Shown: in pieces, positions 35,701-45,150 of the stretch
How the letters are laid out: every line of letters starts with the position of its first letter
Numbering within the stretch: the stretch's first letter is position 1
DNA from: Diadophis punctatus similis
Taxonomy: Eukaryota > Chordata > Lepidosauria > Squamata > Dipsadidae
Direction: 5' to 3'
Assembly: GCA_023053685.1 (NCBI GenBank)
Contig: JALIGW010000029.1
Span: 2,021,001-2,085,000 of the forward strand
DNA length: 64,000 nucleotides
The notes under the pieces: model-generated
What the model was told of the DNA's origin: nothing
Databases searched by the model: none
Seen by the model: only the letters and a program-made list of their open reading frames with translations
Made by a program: the position numbers and the translations under genes

Positions 35701-38700
35701 GGGTACGTGGGTGCAACATGTGGGTTGAAATAGAGCTCCTTTTGAAAATGTCAGGCTCAGCATCTAGGATTCTTTTGGATCTGAAATGATCAAGCTTGAT
35801 TATGGCCAAGATTGTTTTTGCTCAGCTGAGGCTAGAATGTCAATTACAGCCATTCCTGCAGATGGCTCATCTGGCCACAATATCATCTTCCTGAATTAAA
35901 CTGTATCTGGTTTACTGCAGTGGCATTTCACAATTCTTAGGAAATCAGACTGGATAAAATCCTGTGGCCAAGGCAGCGGAAGGTTCCGGTTATTTTCGCT
36001 ACCGGTGCGCATCGCGAGCATGCGCAGAAGTGAACTCGTGTTCCATCGGGTGATTTCACTTCCGCGCATGCTTAGGACGACATTACAAGCCGAAACACAG
36101 CTGAGGAGCTTCTCAGCTGTGCTTCGGAGGAAGAATAAAGGTCCGTATTAAAACAAGGGCGGGTGGGAGGGCTTTTTTCCGACAGCTCAGGATGCGGAGA
36201 AGCCAGAAAAAAGCGCCTAAAAATGACATCATCGCCGGGCTCCTACCGGTGCGGCGTCCGGCACAGCACCGGTAGGAACCCACCACTGGGACAAGGTCTT
36301 CTGAGGTGCTGCATGTGGGAGGACACAAAACTCTTACTGAATCAGCTACTCTGGCTCAGTTCAAAGTGCCATGAGAAGAGGTCTCTTTCTGTGAGAAGAA
36401 ACTTGAGATTAGGACTACGTTGCTCAATAGAACTACCCTACCCAATATGACCTGCCCATCTTTTGAAGTTACCATCAAAGAGCCACTTGCATATTGCAAC
36501 ACTCTAGAAACCCATTTCACTGAGGCTGAGGGGGGGAAAGGGCTTTTCTATCAGCTGCACTCCTGGCTCATCCTCCCCAGCTGGGTTCCTCTCATTGCCT
36601 CTCTTCAAAGGAGATCCTCAAAGCATGGCCAGAGTCTTGATTTGATTGTTATGGGTTTGATTGTTATGGTTACATTTGCGTGTTCAGTCATTTAACTTGC
36701 TGATGATCCCAGTGTATTTGATTGCATGGTGGTTTTCAACACTTCCCCTTGTTAGCTAGTTAAGGTTCATGAAGGAAGGTAGAGGGTGGAAATGTTTCCA
36801 AATAGTTCGTTATCAATCGATACCAACTGTTTGCAAATTAAAAGCAGTGAAGTGGTAAAAACATAACAGGGAAGGATTAGGACACAGCCATCTCCTGCCT
36901 TAATGCACAGCCAAAAAAAACCCCGATGGTAGAGGGGAGAGTTTCTCCTGTATCTAGGAGTTACAATGGTATGATTGAAACTGAACTGAAAGATGAATCT
37001 ATACATACCATGAAATGGGTGGGTGACTAGTGTAGCAGCAGAACGCGCAATCATCTCTTGAGAGGTCTAAGATGAAAAACAGTTGGGAGACATATCAGAA
37101 GAAAGGCAAAGCCAAAGAAAGGGCAAGATGTCCCATCTACCCAGATTCCAGTAAAGGATTAAATAACTGCTGCTCATCATATAATTTGTAGTAGTATGAT
37201 TAAACGTTTTCATCAGTTATCATTGCTCTACAGATCAACCTATTTCAATCACGTTTTCAGTTACTTAAGAAAAAAGCCATTGCCCTGCTAACCCCTTATA
37301 CACATCCCAATATGATGTGTACCCCAAATATATCCCAATAGGTCCCATCTAAGGAATTTCAGTGAGCAGCGTCAAGGAGAAGAGCCTTTTCCCCACCCTG
37401 AAAAACCTTATGGATCCCCACCCTGAAAAACACTCTACTACTGAAGGTGAGAACTGCTCCCACCCTTCTGACCTTCCCAGAAAGGTATCAAAACTTAGTT
37501 TTCCTGGTTGGCCAGGGCTCCGAGGGGGCACTCACTGCTGGGGGTGATTGACAGGGTAAGCAGATCTTATCCCCATGCTGTCCGTTTCCTTGCTTCTAGT
37601 TTTTATATAGCTTTTAAATAGCTCTGACTGGAGCCAGAATGTCATGATGGCAAAGAAGCAGCTCACTTCTATATTTTCCTATACTAACAAGATATTCATG
37701 CTTCTCAACTTCATTATGATGCAATCTGTAGTGTAGGCAAACAGGCTATTGCCTCATATCTCCTGCTTTCAAAAACAACAGATTACCATTCCAATTATCC
37801 ACCAGCCAACACATTTGGCAGGTGTCAGGTCAGGAATGCTCTTCTACACGATCCACAGCCAGCCAATCCCCTGATAAATGAATCCCATATCTTACCTCCT
37901 TGATAACTTGATCTAAAGTGGATGCAGATTCTTTGTGAGTATTTCCTACTTCCTAAAGAGAAAAGGGAGAAAAAAGCCAGTCTCAAAAACCACCTGCTAT
38001 GGGATCCTCAATCCCAAGTATAATATCAATTTTATTTACAAATTCTGCAGAGCCTTCCACTCCCATAGACTGAAGTACAGAACACAGACATGCACCACAA
38101 ACTTTAATTTCAAAAAGGGGTTTTATTGGGAAGCTATTTATGAACGGACTTCATGACATACCTCACTTTGGTCAGCATTCTGGCATTGCTAGATAGAAAA
38201 TATACAAATATAAGCTCATCAATTATCTTCTCAATCTTTTATTACCATTAAATGTACATAATTGCACTTACATTCTTTCCCATCCTCCTCCCGAGGTTCT
38301 TTACTTCAGTGGCAAGCTCTGTAAACCAGATTATATTGGCCTACACATTCTATATACAAATCATTAAAGCACCAAAGGCACCATAAACAAGAATTATAAA
38401 TTCAAGACATAGCTTACCCAGTCAATGAAGAATGCAAACACACAAACTCTGTCAAAATGTAAATCTGATAGAACAGTTCAGTGTCTGAGGAAAAGGAGGC
38501 TGTTGAAGCACCCCTAAGGTTTTAAGTGCAGGTGGGTCACCAAACACCTATATTTTGATATATTTGCAGGAGCACTGCAATGGCTGTAACTTCAGAGAAC
38601 TGGGCATAAGTACCATTTGATCAGCACTGTGGTAACTTCTAATGGTCACTGAATGAATGGTCATTAAGGGAGGATTACCTATAGGATAACCTGATTGTAT

Positions 38701-41700
38701 GCTCTGTATTTGTTCCAATATGTAACCTAGCACTACCATTATAAACTGACCTAACAAAATAACTGCAGCAGCAATCCTGGTAGATCACAGAAATGTTTAA
38801 ACATTTTACACTAAAATCAAATAAAATAAGTACAATCTAGGAATAAAAAGCTTTGATAATCAAAGAACTCAACACACATACTAGTTCAGTGCTAGGAGCT
38901 TTGAGCTGTGACATGCAAATCCTGGTTTGCAGAATGAATGCAAATCACAGGTAGAGATATGGAATGAGCAATAAACTAGATCTGGCTGAAAAAGAAGAAT
39001 CTTTCCATATTTGGGTTTTTAGTGATAATTTCTGCAATAAGAAATTATCGCTTTGTATATTACGAGGGTGAGTCAAAAAGTAATGCCATTGTCTTTATTT
39101 CAGGTGAAGTTTTTGATAAAAATACCTGAATTTTTTTCCCAGTTATAAATGATTATATCATTTACGTTCCGAAATATTTTGTTTCTTACTTTTCAGGTTT
39201 TTAGACTCGCAAGGAAAATTCAAAATGGCTGCCCCCTTAGAGTTGCGTCAAAAACAAAGAGCAGTGATTGAATTCCTTGTTGCTGAGGGGGAAACATTGC
39301 TGTGAACGTTCACAGACGATTACAAAATGTGTTTGAGGACTATACTTTAGATTTATAGCCCCATGAAAGAGGGTTTGAGAGGCAAACATTATTCCAGTGA
39401 CGAGGACGTGAAAACTGCAGTGAAGAAGTAGCTCAAAGAACAGTCAACAAAATTTTACGAGGCAGGGATACATGCTCTCATTCGAAGGTGGAACATTGCT
39501 ATTGAGAGAAACGGTGACTATGTTGAGAAGTAGGGATGTGATCCACAGAGGACCAGCTTCATTTTGATGTATGCTACATGTTCCTGTGTTGGTAATTATA
39601 CCTGTCCTAAAGAAAATGGCATTATGTTTTGACTCACCCTCGTATTTACAAAATTCAAGCAAAAATGGTCTACGTTATAAAGTATTTGAAATCTGAAATA
39701 TTTTGTATATTAAAACAACACACAACAAAATGATAAAGTACCTGTAAAACTTTACTGTGTACTACAGTGCCAATGGCTCCTGACCAGAGTCTAGGAACCA
39801 AACCTTTGAAGAGTCCAGCCCTCCCATCAATCTTCGTAATGTGTTTTGCTGAAAACAGAAACAGAGGTAAGCATCTGTCCCATTATTCACTTCTCCCCCA
39901 AGTGCCACATATCTGAATCTATCTCATCCTAGACAATGCTAGTTTAATTCTGTTTAATGCCAGGTTAGAAATTTTGAAATTAACCACATTCATGTCATTC
40001 AAGTATGCATTGGCTGCACATAACATCTGCAGGCAACAGAATCATATCATGTACTAGTGCAGTGTTTCCCAACCTTGGCAACTTTGAAGATATCTGGACT
40101 TCAACTCCCAGAATTCCCCAGCCAGCGAATGCTGGCTGGGGAATTCTGGGAGTTGAAGTCCAGATATCTTCAAGTTGCCAAGGTTGGGAAACACTGCACT
40201 AGTCCTTACCAGACTCTATTATCCACTCTAGCAACAATGAGCAGTCTGTAGCTCTCTTTATCAATTCTCAACTCTTAATACTCTGACCAGCATTAAGGAT
40301 TAACAAGAATTGTAATCCCCAAACATCTGGAGCCTCGTTATCTTGTCCTCCCTGCTCAATGGTAACAAGAACTATGCGCTAAAGTTGAAAAAGAATTGGC
40401 TGCTCTGAATAAACATACAAAGAAACAACTAATTGGTAACCTGATGGAACTTCAGTGCCTATCATTAGAGAAATGCATGAAGAAAAATCAAATCATGAAC
40501 AGGCAACCAAGTGAGGGTTTAACACCAAAATAGCTAAAGACTAGAAACCTAGAGTTCAAAACAGATATTCCATCCCCACATTAAACAGGGATTTTAAAAA
40601 AAGTTACTGTATAAGCTGCACACTGGGGGGAAATGTGGCATTGCTATAATGTGCATATATATTTCTAAAAAATTTAAAATATGGTGATTGAAAATATTAT
40701 AAGCACAGGAAGAAATGTTGACAAAACATTTACTGCTAGATTGTTGGTGGCACAATATTGGAAGAAGGAAGATATACCTACAATTGAAGAATGGACATTG
40801 AAAGTGACACATCTGGCCGAAATGGCTAAGGTTTCATCTTATCTTAAGGACCATTCTAATGAAAAATATGTGTTGGAATGGAGTAAATGGACGGAATATA
40901 TTCAGAAAAAGTTTCAGATTAATATAATTTAAATAGCATTTTTTGTTTGCTGTTTGAAGAAATAATAGATTATACTTTCAAGCTTATGCATAACAAAGAG
41001 TTAAGAAAGGATAAGATATTTTTGAATTAACAATCTGTTTTAGTATTAGGTAATTTTATACTTTTTGTTTTGAATTTATACCTTGTGTTTTTCTCTGGGA
41101 AGTCTGGGAGGGGGGAGGGGGGGAGGGTGAGGGAGGGGAGAAGGGTAGAGGGTGGATGGGGGGGTAGAAAAGATAAAAACTATATGTACTTTGTACTTGT
41201 AAAACTTTTCAATTAAAAAAAAAACATTTACTAACAAAACACTACTTAGGAGCTGGAATTCAAAAGTGAATATAGACACAGTTTTGACATTCTTTTTAAA
41301 TATCCAGTTTAGATATGCACCAAATTCAGTTACATAACTATCTATTCTTTTCTTCAAAAGTTGTCTTTTGCAAAACCTATAACATATCTGATAAAGGTCT
41401 GGTTCAAAGGCGTGCATTTCTCACATACACATCAGTAACTACAACAATCCTACTGTGTTTTAGGCTTTTTATTTGTAAAATACATATGTTATATACTCAC
41501 CATAAGCAAAGAGACCAGGCAGTTGATAGACTTGCCGACCAAAAATATTTCTTCCCAGAGTTGGCGGGAGGGGTTCATATCCCACCTTTGAAATAGACAA
41601 TCCACAATGAACTTTATAGCCTACAATTTGAACATCTTCTCAAAGAAAGAGTCAACATGCACTTCACAGCATTAACACAATTATTTCATTAACAAGAAGT

Positions 41701-44700
41701 TCCTTCTTATACCAGTGTTAGAAATATCAATACCAAAAGCACGATTTCTATTAGTTGGTTGTGATTTTTGGAATATATGACCAGTACTGAGGTAATCTGC
41801 AATTCAGTATATTGGATAAAGACATTGTTTTTTTTTACTATATAACAAATTTAGAACTATAGTGCAAATATATGTCGTCCCCCTCAAAGCAATCTTTATC
41901 TTCCTTAATTTCAAACAAAATCTAACCACTCTTTTGCAGTATTTTGCTATTAAGATTTAATTACTTAAAGCAGAAAATTTCCCTTAACATATCCTGCTAC
42001 CTCAAATTATGCTCACTAGCATAATTGTTATAAAACAATTACTGTATTTTTCGGAGTGTAAGACGCACCGAAGTATAAGACGCACCTTAGTTTTGGGGGA
42101 GGAAAACAAGGAAAAAAGGCCTCTGCCTCCAAGCAATTTGCCAAACAGCAAACAGCACAGATGATATACACTGTTTGCTGTGTATTTCTGTGCATGTGTG
42201 CCTGACCCATAGAAATAGCAAAGAATTGGAGAAATGTACATTATGCCAGAAAGTTTTCTTAAATATAGTCACACTAACTCTTCCCAATTATTTAAATAGA
42301 TCTACTCCAAGGTAACTAAACTCTAATACTAAAATCGGACAGTGTTACATTTCATACTATATTTGTACAGAGCTGTTAAAATTAATTAAAATTTCTGGAA
42401 GTATACATTATTCTCTATTATTTAAAAGAAGATACAACAGCACTGGGCCTCTTCAGAGCAAGCATTTATTTTAAAAAGCTTCTATATTTTGTTAAGTTGT
42501 CTAGATTTACAGGGATCTCCAACCTTGGCAACTTTAAGACTTGTGGACTTCAACTCCCAGAATTCCACAGCCAGCAAAGCTAACAAAGCTGGCTGTTGAA
42601 TTCTGGGAGTTGAAGTCCACAAGTCTTAAAGTTGCCAAGGTTGGAGACCCCTGGCTCTAGAACAATAATAAAGTAGTCTTTAAAAAATAAGTCTAATAAT
42701 TTGAACATTCTACAGACATTTATAGTTATTCACTTACCCCCTTCCATCCAGTTCAGCAAAAAATAAAAATCTGTGTGTCTCTCCCAGCTATTTGCCTCTT
42801 TGCAGTTAGTTTCACTTTCATTTTCCCACGTGGCAAACCTAATCTACTGTAGGTCGGGCACCTGCTACTGACTTGCTTGGCTTTATAGGCTCTTCCCTGT
42901 TTGCTGCAAACAGGTAAATTGCTGGAAGACAGAGGCCAAAGGGTGGGGGTGGCTGGGTGGGGCTGCATTTGGTGTATAAGACGCACCCAAGTTTTCACCC
43001 TCTTTTGGGGGGTAAAAAGGTGTGTCTTATACTCCGAAAAGTATGGTAGGTGGTTAATTCTTATGAAACTGCTTTGGTGATTCATTGATTGATTTGCTAG
43101 GAGCATGGCAAATGCACACATTCCAATTCACAACATAAATTATTTAGATCTTCAGTTTAGCATAAAGTATTATTGGCAAGCAAATACGGTATCAAGTTTT
43201 CTGATTTCTCACAGTACACGTGTACTCCTCATACAGAGGATGTTTTCCATACAAAAACAGCCAGATGTTTCCCTGGCTGTTAGTGGCCGTTGTTGGAGAG
43301 TTATACAATTAACAAGTGTCTCATTGCTCTTTACAAATGTAAGGTTCAAAGGTTTAAGGTTAAATTGCAGGGATTCATGTATTCATATCCTGAAAATGCA
43401 AATACTCTTTTATAGCTTGTACTTTCAGATAGAAGTTCTTGTTCTGAAAGCACATTGTACAGGAAGGCTGTTGTTTTTACAAAACTAGGGTTTTCAGCCA
43501 AGAATGAAATAAGTATAAGGACAGAAGAAGCCAGAAACAACCACCAATGTTACTAAATAAAGAAGTCTGAAATTACTGACAGTTTGTTCTGGGAGTGTCC
43601 TTGACAAGGCCAATAAAAATAAGACAGACTTAAATATGAGGTTCCTATAAAACTAGAAAAGTGATTGGAATTTTGAAAATCAGCTCACTTGCAAAGATAC
43701 CTGAGTGGGACAAACAAATTTGAAACTGGCTTCTGCAATGAAGACTGTCCTATGGCTTACAGTGGGACTTTTATTCCTGCAAGAAATTAAACCAAGCGTG
43801 GACAGAAAACGAGAAAAGCGCAGCGTCCTGGATATGATTTCGACTTTGTTGTGTTATGGGGATCGTCTGCAAATCCCACTGCTAGCACTCAACCTATACG
43901 GCTGCCACTGTGGAACAGGCGGCTTTGGAAAGCCTCTGGACGCGGTGGATCGCTGCTGTTTCTTGCACGACTGCTGTTATCGCCACACCAGGCTCTCTCT
44001 GAAATGCCACAACAGAGTAAAATGGCAGCGCTACAAACTGCTGTGTAAAACATCCGAGACGGAGTGCCGGTCCAAAAGCATCTGTGGCAGAACAGCGTGC
44101 GAGTGTGACAAGCAACTGGCAGAATGTCTCACGGCAGCAAAACCTCAGCGGAAGCATTCTTTCTACAAGCGAGAACTATGCCAAGGATCTAAGGGCACCT
44201 GTCCCATCATGCACCATAATTGGACTAAAATGCTGCACTAAGTTAAGTTTCTGCTAGTTAACTTACTTTATTGAATGGCCCTTGGGCCATAAGTTTTCTG
44301 CTATTACCTGATCGCAAAGCAAGGTTCTTGGAAAAATTAAGCTCTGAGAAAACAACAAAAAACTAGCTGTGGCTCCAGTTTCCCCCCAAGAAACCTCATC
44401 TCGGACAATATTTGTGTTTCTAGGCAACAGGAAGAGATTGTCGGGGAGGGGGGCTTCGAATAGAAGTGGAGGGGAGGGAGACGATCGGGAAGAGCTGGAT
44501 CTGCGTCCTTCACCAAGCGGCGGCTTCTTTACTACTTGCAGGTCGGCGACTATGTTCACACGGGAACAAGAGAAGCGTGATCGTCCCAAGCCGAAGGCAA
44601 ATAAAAGGCCCGGAGACTGGAGGGTCGGGGGATGATCCTGCTACGGCGAGAATCGACAGCGACCCAGAGAGAGGAGAGATCGCCGAAGAGGAAGCACCCC

Positions 44701-44897
44701 GGAGATTGCGAGGGGTGATCGTGAGGTCTGACGGTGGTCCCTTCCTCCCGGGCGTCCCCCCCCCCCAAATCACATGAGGAGGGAAAAGCTAGAGGGGCCA
44801 AAGGTCTCACCTGCACTAGCACCTTCACGTACATGAGCGGCTGCGTGAGCACCGTGAGGCCGGAGCCCAGCAGCACCTGGGAGGCCGTGTCCGCCAT
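29776..44897 (-). CDS. MTCH2: Mitochondrial carrier homolog 2, complete, 13 exons
   Basis: Seen: minus-strand exons 44811-44897 (ATG at 44897), 41501-41585, 39742-39848, 38162-38188, 37896-37952, 37009-37066, 35492-35543, 35227-35286, 34737-34830, 33098-33145, 32557-32624, 30682-30757 and 29776-29862 (TGA). They total 906 bp, or 301 residues plus stop, with all phases closed. The N-terminus is [20 protein letters not shown]; later stretches include [33 protein letters not shown] and [13 protein letters not shown]. Family knowledge: MTCH2 is an SLC25-like outer-membrane protein that receives tBID and inserts tail-anchored proteins. Exon 4 is only 27 bp (9 codons) and would be missed by simple ORF finding. 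Intron 1 hosts an antisense phospholipase A2 gene. The other introns hold many DNA transposon copies. AGBL2 follows on the same strand upstream, as in human. Confidence 0.96.
30017..30541. mobile_element. hAT element, GGTGGGTTCC family, copy 3
   Basis: 525 bp in the last MTCH2 intron with perfect 8-bp duplication TACAGCAG (30009-30016, 30542-30549). The interior has CGCCCACA-rich sequence. Two segments of about 60 bp inside (30282-30340 and 30400-30455) are near copies of each other. Confidence 0.85.
31587..32145. mobile_element. TA-flanked MITE, same family, copy 3 (with insert)
   Basis: Lies in MTCH2 intron 11. It begins CAGTATTTTTCTGAGTAGAAGA and ends CTCCGAAAAATACGG, with TA on both sides. 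It contains one arm of the palindromic hAT family (about 31907-31957) and 2.7 copies of a 19-bp unit (31961-32011). Confidence 0.75.
31961..32011. repeat. 19-bp tandem repeat
   Basis: The unit TTGTAAAAAGTATACATGG occurs twice in full and once in part, within a TA-flanked MITE. Confidence 0.9.
33258..33622 (+). mobile_element. hAT element with transposase N-terminal remnant
   Basis: Ends CAGGGGTCGGCAACCCGCGG and GGTTGCCGACCCCTG; flanks CTTTAAGG and CTTTTAAG are near-duplicates. A frame from 33412 reads [18 protein letters not shown], which resembles the start of ZBED/Charlie-type hAT transposases. The rest of the transposase is deleted. Lies in MTCH2 intron 9. Confidence 0.75.
34119..34422. 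mobile_element. hAT element, diverged GATGGCGAACC family, copy 3
   Basis: 304 bp in MTCH2 intron 9 with a perfect 8-bp duplication CCCTAAGG (34111-34118, 34423-34430). The terminal repeats are CAGTGTCTGCTAACC and GGTTCACCATCACGG, and the interior is rich in GCATGCGC. Confidence 0.8.
35974..36288. mobile_element. hAT element, GGTGGGTTCC family, copy 4
   Basis: 315 bp in MTCH2 intron 6; ends match the family (GTAGGAACCCACCACTG at the right) and flanks GGCCAAGG and GGACAAGG match 7 of 8. Confidence 0.75.
39063..39642 (+). mobile_element. Internally deleted mariner element
   Basis: Terminal repeats CGAGGGTGAGTCAAAAAGTAATG and its inverse differ at about 2 of 28 bases and sit between TA dinucleotides (39061-39062, 39643-39644). 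The inside keeps the transposase N-terminus from ATG 39225 ([20 protein letters not shown]) and, in fragments, the C-terminus ([20 protein letters not shown]). The catalytic core is missing. It lies in MTCH2 intron 3. Confidence 0.85.
40060..40196. mobile_element. Palindromic hAT MITE, copy 2
   Basis: 137-bp hairpin starting CAGTGTTTCCCAACCTTGGC, with arms matching almost perfectly and flanks TACTAGTG and CACTAGTC. Located in MTCH2 intron 2. Confidence 0.8.
40681..41222 (+). mobile_element. 5'-truncated L1 LINE
   Basis: Seen: an 83-codon frame with L1 ORF2 C-terminal character ([20 protein letters not shown], then [10 protein letters not shown]), a G-rich 3' UTR tract (41098-41164), and a terminal A-run. 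It sits in MTCH2 intron 2, antisense to the gene. Confidence 0.75.
42042..43046. mobile_element. TA-flanked MITE, same family, copy 4 (1 kb, host of a nested hAT)
   Basis: Lies in MTCH2 intron 1. It starts CTGTATTTTTCGGAGTGTAA and ends ACTCCGAAAAGTATGG, flanked by TA. It carries an intact palindromic hAT at 42510-42653, so the hAT is younger than this copy. Confidence 0.75.
42510..42653. mobile_element. Palindromic hAT MITE, copy 3, nested in a TA-flanked MITE
   Basis: 144-bp hairpin starting CAGGGATCTCCAACCTTGGC and ending GGTTGGAGACCCCTG, inside the element at 42042-43046. Confidence 0.8.
43610..43652 (+). promoter_or_regulatory. CCAAT and TATA boxes of the nested PLA2 gene
   Basis: CCAAT at 43610-43614 and TATAAAA at 43646-43652 lie 32 bp apart and about 90 bp before the PLA2 start codon. 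A start site near 43675 would give a 5' UTR of about 60 bases. This is motif reading only. Confidence 0.5.
43738..44241 (+). CDS. Secreted phospholipase A2, group-X-like, single-exon, nested in MTCH2 intron 1
   Basis: Seen: one uninterrupted 167-codon frame on +. It has a hydrophobic signal peptide ([15 protein letters not shown]), a basic prosegment ending in a KR dibasic site, and a mature enzyme with cysteine at position 11. The calcium loop is YGCHCGTGG, the active site is [11 protein letters not shown] (His and Asp pair intact), and a later CECDKQ supplies the second catalytic Asp. I count 16 cysteines plus a C-terminal extension with two of them, the pattern of group X. Family knowledge: secreted PLA2s hydrolyse the sn-2 acyl bond of phospholipids with calcium, and their genes usually have about four coding exons. 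Here there is none of that splitting. An in-frame ATG 11 codons upstream (43705) is less likely because the signal peptide starts at the second ATG. Candidate CCAAT and TATA boxes sit upstream. The family also includes venom enzymes; nothing here shows venom expression. Confidence 0.85.
   Translation: MKTVLWLTVGLLFLQEIKPSVDRKREKRSVLDMISTLLCYGDRLQIPLLALNLYGCHCGTGGFGKPLDAVDRCCFLHDCCYRHTRLSLKCHNRVKWQRYKLLCKTSETECRSKSICGRTACECDKQLAECLTAAKPQRKHSFYKRELCQGSKGTCPIMHHNWTKMLH
44600..44605 (+). terminator. Candidate poly(A) signal AATAAA of the PLA2 gene
   Basis: This AATAAA on the plus strand is about 360 bases after the PLA2 stop codon and about 200 bases short of MTCH2 exon 1. I noticed no closer canonical signal downstream of the stop. 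It is a weak assignment. Confidence 0.3.
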
Positions 44898-45150
44898 GCT
44901 GCAGCCGCACCGGGCTCTCCGCCGCGGGGGAGGGGGGAGCCAGAGAGAGGGAGGGGGGACAGCGGAAGAAGGAGCGGTCATGATACGACCACGTGACCTG
45001 CGGCGGAGGACAAAAAGAAGAAAAGGGCTCCTGCCGCCGCTTCTTTTTCGTTCCCTCTTTCGATCAGTTCCGGGTCCAAAGGGTTCCGGTTTCCGCCACC
45101 TGAGGAGCAAGTTAGGCCCGAAGAGGAGGAGCCGCCGCCGCCTATGAAAA
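44898..45150 (-). promoter_or_regulatory. MTCH2 promoter region, GC-rich
   Basis: The 250 bp upstream of the MTCH2 ATG are GC- and CpG-rich with no TATA box. They contain a CACGTG E-box at 44990-44995 and several GGAA/TTCC ETS-type cores (for example near 44963 and 45066-45090). This is typical of a housekeeping promoter, but the start site cannot be placed from sequence alone. Confidence 0.55.
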
